NCBI GenBank assembly: GCA_039029195.1
Contig: JBCCGR010000017.1
Span: 18,055 to 82,054, forward strand
Origin: JBCCGR01 sp039029195
GTDB lineage: Bacteria; Pseudomonadota; Alphaproteobacteria; Rhizobiales; Rhizobiaceae
DNA length: 64,000 nucleotides
Direction: 5' to 3'
Under the pieces are notes generated by a model that saw only the letters and a program-made list of their open reading frames with translations, searched no databases and was not told the DNA's origin. A program made the translations under genes and the position numbers. Shown piece after piece: positions 23,961-32,135 of this stretch; positions within the stretch are counted from its first letter, which is position 1, and each line of letters opens with the position of its first letter.

Positions 23961-25219
23961 AGCACGTCCTCGCTGTTGTAACGCCGCGCCATCGCAAGAA
24001 GCGCCGCACTGTCCGGCACACTGGCGCGGTTCTTGATGAGATCGCGCCCCATCATCAGATTGCGTGCTTCCAGTGGTGCCCGCACGCTCGTGTCCTCGAT
24101 TTCCTCAAAATCCGCATTGTGCGCGAGCGACAACACCCGGCGGTGCATCTCGATCCCGCAAAACCCTTGAGCATCCTCCCAGATCGCGGCAAGCACCGCA
24201 TCGCGCGCGGCGTCCGACGAATGGCCCTGATCCTCAAACATGTATCTGGGATAGAGCATCCCGTTCCGCTCGCTCGCCCAAAGTCGCGCAAATTCCTGCC
24301 GGTAGACGGACCAGACCTCGTCGATGACCCCCAAAATCCAATCCTGATAATCTGTCAGCTCGTCCGCGCTTCGATGCGCGGACTGGCTGAAATAGGCCAT
24401 CAGGAAATTGGCGTTCATCATACCGAGGTCAAAGCCCATCGGCCCGTACATCACGAATTCCGGGTCTATCACCTTTGTCTCGCGCTCCGTGCACATGATC
24501 GAACCGGAATGCAGATCACCATGCAGCATTGTCTCGGCGTTGGAGGCGAATTTGGCAAACAGATGCTGTGCCTCAACCTTCATGGCCACATCATCGCGCA
24601 GGGTTTTGACAACCGGGTCGAGCCCCTCCGTATGATTGTTGAGTTCAGCCTCAAAATAGGGATCGCAGAACACCAGCGCTTCGGTGATCGCCATGATCTC
24701 GATATTGCCGGCAAACAGCGCCACATCATTTTTGCGCTCCGCCGTTGACATGGAAAGGTCCGAGCCGCGAAAGGCCGTACGGGCACAAAACACGCCCAGC
24801 CGTTCCGCAAGCCCGTCAACCCGCTCGCCCGCAATCAGCTTCTTGCGCAGGATGATATGCGGCTGGAGATATTCCATGACGATCAGCGCCTGCGCCTCGT
24901 CGAAATGATAGAGTTGGGGCACAGAGCCGGAATCCCGCGCCTGCTGGCGGGTGAGCGCCTGATACTCGAAAAACGCGCGTCGAAGGGTCAGCGGCCAGCT
25001 GTCACCGACCAGCCGCACATAGGGCAGAGCCTGCTTGACGATCACCGTGCCAGCGCTGCCGGAAACGATGAAAACCAGATTGAGATTGCCGTCGCCAACC
25101 TCCTGAACCTGCCAGTTGGCCCAGTCCGCCCCCACGCGCTGAACAACAGCGTCAACATCCTTCAGCCGCGCGCCCAGCGTGCCCGGTTCAATCGGCTGAT
25201 ACTCCGTTCCCTCTCCCAC
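23957..25219 (-). CDS. mtnK: 5-methylthioribose kinase
   Basis: The 420-residue product has the aminoglycoside-phosphotransferase-like kinase fold of MtnK: nucleotide-binding strand VIVKQALPYVRLVGDSWPL, catalytic loop MLHGDLHSGSIMCTE and metal segment VIDPEFVMYGPMGFDLG. It phosphorylates 5-methylthioribose at O1 before the MtnA step. The presence of MtnK implies a separate nucleosidase route from methylthioadenosine rather than MtnP. The start is GTG at 25219, preceded by GGGAGG. It heads the mtnK-mtnA unit; the roughly 390-base spacer upstream should hold the promoter. Confidence 0.93.
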   Translation of the reverse strand: MGEGTEYQPIEPGTLGARLKDVDAVVQRVGADWANWQVQEVGDGNLNLVFIVSGSAGTVIVKQALPYVRLVGDSWPLTLRRAFFEYQALTRQQARDSGSVPQLYHFDEAQALIVMEYLQPHIILRKKLIAGERVDGLAERLGVFCARTAFRGSDLSMSTAERKNDVALFAGNIEIMAITEALVFCDPYFEAELNNHTEGLDPVVKTLRDDVAMKVEAQHLFAKFASNAETMLHGDLHSGSIMCTERETKVIDPEFVMYGPMGFDLGMMNANFLMAYFSQSAHRSADELTDYQDWILGVIDEVWSVYRQEFARLWASERNGMLYPRYMFEDQGHSSDAARDAVLAAIWEDAQGFCGIEMHRRVLSLAHNADFEEIEDTSVRAPLEARNLMMGRDLIKNRASVPDSAALLAMARRYNSEDVL

Positions 25220-25610
25220 ACATCCTCCCGACTCGTCTAGGTACTGTCTCTTGATTTCAGTGTGTTTGGAGGATTGGGAATATGCGGGGAGTTGTCAATG
25301 TGGAGAAATTCCGTCGAGCCGCAGACACCGAGTCTAGGTTCGACTGGTCGTTACGAGCGAATGCACTACAGCAAGCAGGTGCAGGTCCGATACGAGCCCA
25401 ATTCTGTCTATTGCACAGCGGCGCAGGCACGAAAGTGGCATTCACGCCCGATGACCGTAACTAACTCGAAGCAGAAATGCGGCAGGGTCCACATTGTACC
25501 AAAATTGCTGATCAATGAAACGCCTATCAGTAAGCGCACTCTTCAGCAGTTGAATTGGAGAAATTGCCGACGTCTTTTTTCTGGCAGGTCTCAATACAAG
25601 GACTGCCTCT
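25220..25610. other. Spacer upstream of mtnK, no gene recognised
   Basis: Several short open frames occur (for example 25282-25464 on the plus strand, with GGAGG ten bases before its ATG), but none resembles a family known to me. The sequence has lower GC content than the flanking genes. No SAM riboswitch or terminator could be identified by eye. Confidence 0.4.
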
Positions 25611-26645
25611 TCATCGAGGCGAAAGGAAGCTACTGCTCGAAAACCGCCGTCGGTATTCAGCGGGACTTATGCCCGTCATCTTCTTGAACAGACGGCGGAA
25701 AGCGCGAATATCCGAATATCCGACCGCTTCCGCAATAGATTCAATATCTTGGTGCTCCATTTCCAGGAACTGCTTTGCTTCTTCGATTCTCAAAGACTTT
25801 ACGTAATCCGCTGGACTATAGCCGGTGGCAGCGCGGAATCGACGATCAAATGTGCGTCTCGGCAAACCGGATCGACTTACCATGCGGCCAACTGCATCGC
25901 CTTTTATGTAGGCGTCAGCAAGCCACTCCTGGCATTCACGGATAATCGCGTCTTCTCCCTGCAGCCTGCGCATGGGCGCGGCATAGTGCCGAAGTCCATC
26001 GGGTTGAGGATCGACACAATAGAACCGGGCGGACTTCGCCGCATGTTCGGGACCTATGAATCTGGCAATCAGGTAAAGAGCGAGGTCCTGCCATGAGGCC
26101 ATGCCACCAGACATGATTATGGAATCGCCTTTTCCCGCAAAGGTTAGCCTGCGATCGGGACAAAATTTAACATTTGGATAGCGCTGCCGAAAAAGCTCTC
26201 TCATCGACCAGTGTGCTGAAGCTTCTTCGCCATCCAACAGGCCGGCATCCGCCAACAGTGCGGCGCCGGAACAGGCAGTCGCCAGACGTGCGCCGGATGA
26301 ATGACGTCGCACGATCCACTCAATTTCCGGACCCAGAATTTTCTTCGGTGTAATTTCTCGATCCAACCTGAAGTTGGGTAAGCAAACGATCTCGCAATCA
26401 GCAGCGTCTTCAAGCGTAGAATCCGGTATGACAGGGACGCCACTGATGCAGCGAAATGGCTCTGCGTTACGCGCCACGATCCTGACCCGCGTTAGCGACG
26501 GGCGAGCCGTCCCTTCCGTCATGTAAGACCACGCAGTTCCCACCGATGCCAGCAGGTCATACAAGCCATAAAGGATTGCGCCCCTGCAACTCTCCGCGGC
26601 GAGCACGTCGATCCGAAGTGGATCGGCTGTAAAGTCCCTGCCCAT
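25611..26645 (-). CDS. GlxA-like regulator (DJ-1/PfpI domain plus AraC helix-turn-helix)
   Basis: The 344-residue product couples an N-terminal class I amidotransferase-like/DJ-1 domain (LRIDVLAAESCRGAILYGLYD, then GARLATACSGAALLADAGLLDG, the nucleophile-elbow position holding Cys) to a C-terminal AraC domain. That domain has two helix-turn-helices (SGLPRRTFDRRFRAATGYSP and IAEAVGYSDIRAFRRLFKKM). Such regulators respond to small metabolites, often amino acid or quaternary amine derivatives. ATG at 26645 was selected for similarity; a further 33 codons upstream are open. It is divergent from a methyltransferase gene, with about 125 bases between, suggesting control of that gene. Confidence 0.9.
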   Translation of the reverse strand: MGRDFTADPLRIDVLAAESCRGAILYGLYDLLASVGTAWSYMTEGTARPSLTRVRIVARNAEPFRCISGVPVIPDSTLEDAADCEIVCLPNFRLDREITPKKILGPEIEWIVRRHSSGARLATACSGAALLADAGLLDGEEASAHWSMRELFRQRYPNVKFCPDRRLTFAGKGDSIIMSGGMASWQDLALYLIARFIGPEHAAKSARFYCVDPQPDGLRHYAAPMRRLQGEDAIIRECQEWLADAYIKGDAVGRMVSRSGLPRRTFDRRFRAATGYSPADYVKSLRIEEAKQFLEMEHQDIESIAEAVGYSDIRAFRRLFKKMTGISPAEYRRRFSSSSFLSPR

Positions 26646-26769
26646 TCTTCTCGTGTTTTCCTTCGCCGATAGATGGCCGAGATAGCCCGCAGTTGGCCAA
26701 TTTGACCCTGATGAAATCCAACCAAGGCTAACATAATTGCGCAACCTAAAGAACCATTTCGGGGAAGTT

Positions 26770-27585
26770 ATGAGTTACGAAGCATTTGCAAAACAAGAAC
26801 GTTCAGGCTGGACCGACAGAGATATTGTCGCGGCCTACGTCGCCAAGTTCGGGCCCATTACCGATTATGTGGCGCAAGATCTGGTTGGGAGACTCTCGGT
26901 AAAAAACAAGAAGGTCTTGGATCTTTGCTGTGGGCAAGGAGCGTTGACGGCGATGCTCGTTGATGAAGGGGCCCAAGTATCGGGTCTCGATTTTTCGGAA
27001 GAAATGCTGGAGCTGTGTAGGGCGTATGCGCCTGGTGCCGATCTCCGGCAAGGGGACGCAGCCGCACTTCCGTTTGGTGACAAATGCTTTGACGCCGTTG
27101 TTTGCAATTTCGGCATGATGCATTTGCCGAATCAACCACAAGTGCTCAAGGAGATTTGTCGGACGTTGCGATCCGACGCTACATTCTTGATGGCGACATG
27201 GGCGCCACCAGAGGACTCCCCAGCATTCGGAACTGTATTCGGAGCAATAAGGGCTCACGCGGATTTCACTCAGGCTCCTGCACAGCCTGATTTGTTTATG
27301 TTTGCGAGGCCAGAGGATGCGCGTCAATTGATGTCTACGGCCGGACTCAAAATGATCGCCCATGAAACTATGACGCCAGCATGGGAAATAACTCAACCAG
27401 TTGAGTTGTTCGACATTTTTTTGAACGCCACGGTGGGAGCCGCCATGTTGATCAAGTCGCAGAAGGATTCGGTGATCGCTGCAATTCGGGATCAGATCGC
27501 TTCCACCGTTGCGGAAAAATTCTCTTCAGGCACAGGTTACCGGATACCGGTTCCCGTGGCTGTTGTGACTGCCATGCCGAGTTAG
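26770..27585 (+). CDS. Class I SAM-dependent methyltransferase
   Basis: The 271-residue product shows the Rossmann methyltransferase motifs in order: VLDLCCGQGALTAMLVDEG (motif I, SAM binding), VSGLDFSEEMLELCR (motif II), GDAAALPFGDKCFDAVVCNF (motifs III-IV) and LKEICRTLRSDATFLMATWA (post IV). This is the UbiE/arsenite-methyltransferase-like Methyltransf_11 group; the substrate is unknown. The ATG at 26770 has GGGGAAG just upstream; an earlier start at 26737 is less likely. It is divergent from the GlxA-like regulator, its probable controller. Confidence 0.88.
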   Translation: MSYEAFAKQERSGWTDRDIVAAYVAKFGPITDYVAQDLVGRLSVKNKKVLDLCCGQGALTAMLVDEGAQVSGLDFSEEMLELCRAYAPGADLRQGDAAALPFGDKCFDAVVCNFGMMHLPNQPQVLKEICRTLRSDATFLMATWAPPEDSPAFGTVFGAIRAHADFTQAPAQPDLFMFARPEDARQLMSTAGLKMIAHETMTPAWEITQPVELFDIFLNATVGAAMLIKSQKDSVIAAIRDQIASTVAEKFSSGTGYRIPVPVAVVTAMPS

Positions 27586-27808
27586 TGTATTCCATTGAAA
27601 ACTTCAGCTCCGCTTGGCTTGTTTCTTTTGACTGCGTTCCGCCTAGACGCGAATGTGTGAGCTTTGTTGGAACTCTGTCTGCGGCAACCAAAGGACGCTG
27701 ATTGGAGTGATGTAGTTTGTGTATTGATCCAACTCCAATATGATACTTTTTCCGCGCCCCGGTCATTCAGCGTGTTGGAACGAACTTCGTGAAGGAAGTT
27801 TGCCCCCC

Positions 27809-28897
27809 TCACACCAGCATCCCGCGTGCCGCCACCGGCACCACGTCAACCACCGTGTTTCCGCGTACAGCGACGAGTTGATCCACCATGTTGACGGCAA
27901 CGCACACATGGTTGGGCACCACGCGCACAATGTCCCCGACCTCCGGCTTGTCGTTGCAGCTTGTGAGATCGAGAAAGCCGTGCTCTTCGGCAAACTTGTG
28001 AATGCGCGCGTCGGGATGTTCCAGAATGCGCCCGAACCCTTCAAGACCACCCGTGTCCGACGTCAGGGTCTTGGAGCCTGCATCAAGAATGCCGCGGTCG
28101 CACCCTGCACGGCTCACCACACTTGAAAAGACCTGAAACGCGCAATCGTCCAGCATCGCGACGCCCGCCTCAATCATCATGAGATCGTTGAAAATGCATG
28201 TCCCCGCCCGGTGCTCGGTGGCACCATTCAGCTTGCCCAGATTTTTGAAGTTGGGCGTGCCACCGGTGGAGATGATCTCCGCACTCATGCCCAATTCGAA
28301 AAGCCCTTGCGCGGTATCATCAAGGAAGTTTTGCGTTCGCTCCCACCCGTCAAGCGGCGGGTAGAACAGAAGCCCGGCGAGGGTGAGCCACTCATTCTCC
28401 CGAATGAGCTTTGCCAGCACCAGCGCCTCAGCGGGTGTTTCCACCCCGGCGCGTTTTTGCCCCGTGTCGCACTCGATCATCACATCAATGGAGCGGCCCG
28501 CTTGCTCCGCGGCCGCCGCATAGGCCTCCAGCGAAACAGGATTGTCCGCACAGATTTTCAGGGGCACACGGGCCTGCAGGGCGGCCAGCCTGCCCGAGCG
28601 CGCCGCGCCCAAAAGGTTGGTGGCTAGGATGATGTCGGTGATGCCCGCCTCCACCATCACTTCGGCTTCGCCCAGCTTTTGACAGGTGATCCCCCTCGCC
28701 CCGGCCTCAATCTGCTTTTTGGCAAGCAGGGGCGATTTGTGGGTCTTGATGTGCGGGCGATTGGCAACCCCCGCCTCATCGCAAAGCCGCTGCGCCCGCG
28801 CGATGTTGCGCTCCACAACATCAAGATCAATCACCGCACAGGGCGTACCGAAGGTCTCGATGATTTCGCTCTTCAGCGTGTCAATTGAACCAGCCAT
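27809..28897 (-). CDS. D-threonine aldolase/D-serine dehydratase-like PLP enzyme
   Basis: The 362-residue product has the fold III (alanine-racemase-like) PLP barrel of the DSD1/D-threonine aldolase family. PHIKTHKSPLLAKKQIEAGA carries the Schiff-base Lys, GITCQKLGEAEVM follows, and the C-terminal VPNHVCVAVN has the His-Cys zinc pair typical of this family. Members cleave D-3-hydroxyamino acids or dehydrate D-serine with a divalent metal; D-threo-3-hydroxyaspartate enzymes are also in the family, so the exact substrate is open. ATG at 28897 has GGAG eleven bases ahead; a GTG four codons upstream is possible. It is 54 bases downstream of the nucleotide cyclase gene on the same strand. Confidence 0.87.
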   Translation of the reverse strand: MAGSIDTLKSEIIETFGTPCAVIDLDVVERNIARAQRLCDEAGVANRPHIKTHKSPLLAKKQIEAGARGITCQKLGEAEVMVEAGITDIILATNLLGAARSGRLAALQARVPLKICADNPVSLEAYAAAAEQAGRSIDVMIECDTGQKRAGVETPAEALVLAKLIRENEWLTLAGLLFYPPLDGWERTQNFLDDTAQGLFELGMSAEIISTGGTPNFKNLGKLNGATEHRAGTCIFNDLMMIEAGVAMLDDCAFQVFSSVVSRAGCDRGILDAGSKTLTSDTGGLEGFGRILEHPDARIHKFAEEHGFLDLTSCNDKPEVGDIVRVVPNHVCVAVNMVDQLVAVRGNTVVDVVPVAARGMLV

Positions 28898-28951
28898 GGG
28901 AACGATCACTCCATCCTGTTCATGCCAGTGATTTATGGGTCAGCCTGTTCA

Positions 28952-30133
28952 TCATCGCTTCAGCCCGAAAAGCGGAATGGGTTCAGCAATACCGCGAACC
29001 GGATGTGCACCCTTTTCCTCAAAAGCCTCGCTGCGGCACGACGCGACGCTTTGTGTCACCAGCAATTCGGTATCAAGCGCTTTGCACAGATCCTGAACGC
29101 GGCTCGCAATGTTCACGGCGGAACCAAGGACTGTGAAGTCCAGCCGGTCGGGGCTCCCGATGTTTCCAAACGTCACCGAGCCGACATTGATGCCGATGCC
29201 GATCGAAAGCACTTCTTCGCCATCGGCCAGCCGCCCGGTATTCAGCACATCAAGCTCTTCGAGTGCCATGCGGGCAGCATCAATTGCATTTCTGCATTGG
29301 CTCTCGACGATCATCTTTCCATCAATCGCAAAGACAGAGAGGATGCCATCACCCATGAATTTGAGCACATCCCCATCGTGTTTCTCGACCGCAAGCACCA
29401 CCACATCAAAGTAGCTGTTGAGCGCATCCAAAAGTTTGGTGTCCGCCCACTGTTCCGACTTGGATGTGAACCCGCGCAAATCGGTGAACATCACCACGGC
29501 TTCAATGGAGGCATGCTCCCCGCGCTGGATCGAACCGTTGCTCACCGCCCTGGCAGGCCCATCGCCAATATAGGTTTTCAGAAGGCTCCCGATTGACCGG
29601 CGCATGGTGATGGGTTCCATGGCTGATGCCAGGCCGTAAGCAGTGGCATCAATCAGCCGGATATGCTCCGGTGTAAAGCCGTCTGGATCATCGGTGACGA
29701 AGGTGCACCCGTTCTTTGATCCATCACCATAGCGTAGAAAATTGGCATAGAGGTCCGCACCGCCTCCATCTGCAAGTTCCAGATAGGCACTGTGTTCCAC
29801 TTCCCGGTCGAGATTCAGAAGGCTTTTGTGAAGCGGTTTTTCGGTGGTGAGCACGGTTTCGAAGGGGCTGCCGACATAGGAAGCGGTGTCGAGCATGGCA
29901 TGCGTCACATCATATTCATGTGAGCCGTCCGGGGTCCAGATTACACCCCAGGCCACGAGCAACGGGTTGGCGAAACGCTGCGCCACATTCACGCGTGATA
30001 GCGGTATTCCGGCGTCCACCAACCGTTGTACATATTGATCAACAACCGCTATTCCTTCGCCAAGCTCACGCCCCTCGGCAATCAGCCAGTCTGTTATTTC
30101 GCGAGCTGTGCTGGCACCGTCGACAATGGACAT
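28952..30133 (-). CDS. Class III adenylate/guanylate cyclase with N-terminal sensor region
   Basis: The 393-residue protein has a class III cyclase domain over its last 190 residues: VVMFTDLRGFTSKSEQWADT (first metal Asp), GDVLKFMGDGILSVFAI (second metal Asp) and DRLDFTVLGSAVNIASRVQ (transition-state Asn/Arg). The first 200 residues (AQRFANPLLVAWGVIWTPDG and later) resemble a GAF-like sensor and match the equivalent region of the cyclase at 44214-45797, so the two are paralogues. No membrane helices are seen. It lies between nadB and the D-threonine-aldolase-like gene on the same strand, 49 bases from nadB. The nucleotide product is probably cAMP by default. Confidence 0.9.
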   Translation of the reverse strand: MSIVDGASTAREITDWLIAEGRELGEGIAVVDQYVQRLVDAGIPLSRVNVAQRFANPLLVAWGVIWTPDGSHEYDVTHAMLDTASYVGSPFETVLTTEKPLHKSLLNLDREVEHSAYLELADGGGADLYANFLRYGDGSKNGCTFVTDDPDGFTPEHIRLIDATAYGLASAMEPITMRRSIGSLLKTYIGDGPARAVSNGSIQRGEHASIEAVVMFTDLRGFTSKSEQWADTKLLDALNSYFDVVVLAVEKHDGDVLKFMGDGILSVFAIDGKMIVESQCRNAIDAARMALEELDVLNTGRLADGEEVLSIGIGINVGSVTFGNIGSPDRLDFTVLGSAVNIASRVQDLCKALDTELLVTQSVASCRSEAFEEKGAHPVRGIAEPIPLFGLKR

Positions 30134-30182
30134 TATCTTTCCACACCGCGAACAACTGGGTTTCGAATCATCGTCGTTTTTT

Positions 30183-31754
30183 TCAACCCGCCAAATCCGA
30201 CACCGTCAGAAAACTCCTCCGGGCCAGTTCCGGGTCTTCCAGAGGAAAATCACGGCGGAAATGGCAGCCGCGGCTTTCCTCGCGCCGCAGTGCGGCAACC
30301 ACCATCAATTTGGCCGTGACGAGAACATTTTCAAACCGTTGCAGGGGATTGCTGGCCTCGAGCTCCGCAATGGTTTGAAGCGCGGTTTCAAGCCCGTCTT
30401 TCGTGCGCATAACGCCCACATGTTCGCTCATGGTTGCCCGCAGGCGCCGCATGGCCGCGCTGTCGGCGCCCATGGAATCCGCGCTGTTGCTTGTCTCCTC
30501 CCGATCCGGAAGGCGGATCTGCGGGGCGGGCAGCAACCCTTTGATATCATCGGCTATGCGGGCGGCAAAAACCACCGCCTCCAACAGCGCGTTGGAAGCC
30601 AGCCTGTTGGCTCCGTGGGCACCGGTTGAGGTCACCTCGCCTGCCCCCCACAGCCCGTCGACGGAGGTGCGACCGCTAGCATCTGTCAACACGCCGCCCA
30701 TGCAATAATGCGCAGCCGGCACCACAGGAATAAGATCACGCGCGGGGTCGATCCCCGCCTTTTGGCAATTGGTGAAAACGTAAGGGAAATCCGCTTCCAT
30801 CGCACTGCCCGGTGCCTCACGACAATCCAGCCAGGCTTCGCGACCCGCCTCGATTTCGGCAAAAATACCACGCGCCACCACGTCGCGCGGGGCAAGTTCC
30901 GCATCCGGGTGGAGCATGGTCATGAAGCGCTCGCCGACATTGTTCACAAGCGTCGCACCACGCCCGCGCAGGGCCTCCACAGCGACCGGGGCGGGATCGC
31001 CGCCCACATCAATTGCCGTGGGATGAAACTGCACAAACTCCATATCGGCCATCACAGCGCCAACCCGCGCCGCCATGCCAATGCCCGCCCCGCGCGCTTC
31101 CGCCGGATTGCTTGTGACCTCGAACAAATGCCCCAGCCCGCCGGTTGCCAGCACCACCCCACGCGCCTTGAAAAAGGCCTTGTTGATCCCCTCGCCCGCC
31201 GCATCGCGCGCCACCACGCCGCTAACATTGCGACCGTCTTTCAAAATGTCCTGAACCACAAAGCCTTCAAGCACGCGAATGGATGGCGTCTCGCGCACCG
31301 CCGCTGCCAGCGCCTCCATGATCACGCGACCGGCACGATCACCCTTCACGCCGATGGTGCGGTTTTGCGAATGCGCCGCTTCCCGCAATACGGCGAGTTC
31401 CCCCTCGCTGGTGCGGCCAAACGGAACGCCGTAGCTCAGAAGATCATGCAGGCGATCCACCGCCTCGCGGGCCATCAGCTGGGCGATGTTTTCATCCACG
31501 ATGCCGGCACCCGCGGTGAGCGTGTCCTCCACGTGCTTTTCAATCGTGTCGCCTTCGGCAACCGCAGCGGCGATCCCCGCCTGGCTATGGGCGGTGTCGG
31601 GACCGGTGCCAATCGGGGCTGCCGCCAGAATGGTCACCGGGCGCGGGCTCAATTTCAATGCGCAAAAGAGACCGGCAAGCCCGCCGCCTACGATGATGAT
31701 ATCATCCGCGCCCGTGCCCGATTGCGGCGGGAAAAAGGAAAGTTGCTCGCTCAT
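30183..31754 (-). CDS. nadB: L-aspartate oxidase
   Basis: The 523-residue flavoprotein has the FAD-binding motif IIIVGGGLAGLFCALKLSP, the substrate-domain segment EFVQFHPTAIDVGGDPAP, and the NadB-typical PAAHYCMGGVLTDASGRTSV and GANRLASNALLEAVVFA. It oxidises L-aspartate to iminoaspartate, the first step of de novo NAD synthesis. ATG at 31754 begins the family similarity; an open frame continues 33 codons upstream through GC-poor sequence. nadA and nadC are not in this window, which is notable because they are usually linked. The divergent spacer carries the phased site array at 31891-31982. Confidence 0.95.
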   Translation of the reverse strand: MSEQLSFFPPQSGTGADDIIIVGGGLAGLFCALKLSPRPVTILAAAPIGTGPDTAHSQAGIAAAVAEGDTIEKHVEDTLTAGAGIVDENIAQLMAREAVDRLHDLLSYGVPFGRTSEGELAVLREAAHSQNRTIGVKGDRAGRVIMEALAAAVRETPSIRVLEGFVVQDILKDGRNVSGVVARDAAGEGINKAFFKARGVVLATGGLGHLFEVTSNPAEARGAGIGMAARVGAVMADMEFVQFHPTAIDVGGDPAPVAVEALRGRGATLVNNVGERFMTMLHPDAELAPRDVVARGIFAEIEAGREAWLDCREAPGSAMEADFPYVFTNCQKAGIDPARDLIPVVPAAHYCMGGVLTDASGRTSVDGLWGAGEVTSTGAHGANRLASNALLEAVVFAARIADDIKGLLPAPQIRLPDREETSNSADSMGADSAAMRRLRATMSEHVGVMRTKDGLETALQTIAELEASNPLQRFENVLVTAKLMVVAALRREESRGCHFRRDFPLEDPELARRSFLTVSDLAG

Positions 31755-32135
31755 GTGAACCGGCCGTGCGATGCAGGGATTTGAAAAAGCCGGAACCAGT
31801 TTGATGGGATTCACGAGCCCGCACAACTGTGACAACGAGATGACGGGCGGCAAACAACAGGATTCTTTTTGAACGGGCGGATTTATCCCCGTTCGGGAAA
31901 ATCAGAACGAATTTCGAGAAAATTCTTGGGGTTTCGCGAAAATGGGAGGCGTTTTCGCGAAATTACCGCTGGTTTCGAGCGTATTTTTCCCCCGTTTTGG
32001 CCCTATCCCCGCACCTGAAACTTGTGGTTCGGTTTTCGCAGACAAAGAGCACCATGTCTCATTTGTGGCTTTCAATCGCGCCGAAATGGGGTAGCGTCGG
32101 CCAGTATCCCCAAGACAGAATTTTAGCGAACTCCC
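31755..32135. other. nadB-MFS divergent spacer
   Basis: No gene. The central 90 bases hold a regular array of five TTCGNGAAA-type sites described separately. The remainder has the promoters of nadB and the MFS gene, not individually resolvable by eye. Confidence 0.6.
31891..31982. promoter_or_regulatory. Helically phased array of five TTTCGCGAAA-like sites
   Basis: Sites start at 31891 (GTTCGGGAAA), 31912 (TTTCGAGAAA), 31932 (TTTCGCGAAA), 31953 (TTTCGCGAAA) and 31973 (TTTCGAGCGT). The central two are perfect 10-bp palindromes and the outer ones degenerate. Spacings are 21, 20, 21 and 20 bases, that is two turns of DNA each, so all sites face the same side of the helix. This looks like a cooperative repressor array between nadB (start 31754) and the MFS gene (start 32136). 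The binding protein is unknown to me. Confidence 0.7.

Noticed and set aside
25282..25464. Short open frame with GGAGG upstream in the mtnK spacer
   Set aside because: Composition looks random, it overlaps open frames on the other strand, and no family resemblance was found; not enough to call a gene.
30183..31754. Quinolinate pathway operon nadABC
   Set aside because: Only nadB is present; neighbours are a cyclase and an MFS carrier, so no nadA or nadC is claimed here.
31755..32135. LexA box or CIRCE element in the nadB spacer
   Set aside because: The sites are TTTCGCGAAA-like and do not fit the alphaproteobacterial LexA pattern GTTC-N7-GTTC or the CIRCE inverted repeat.
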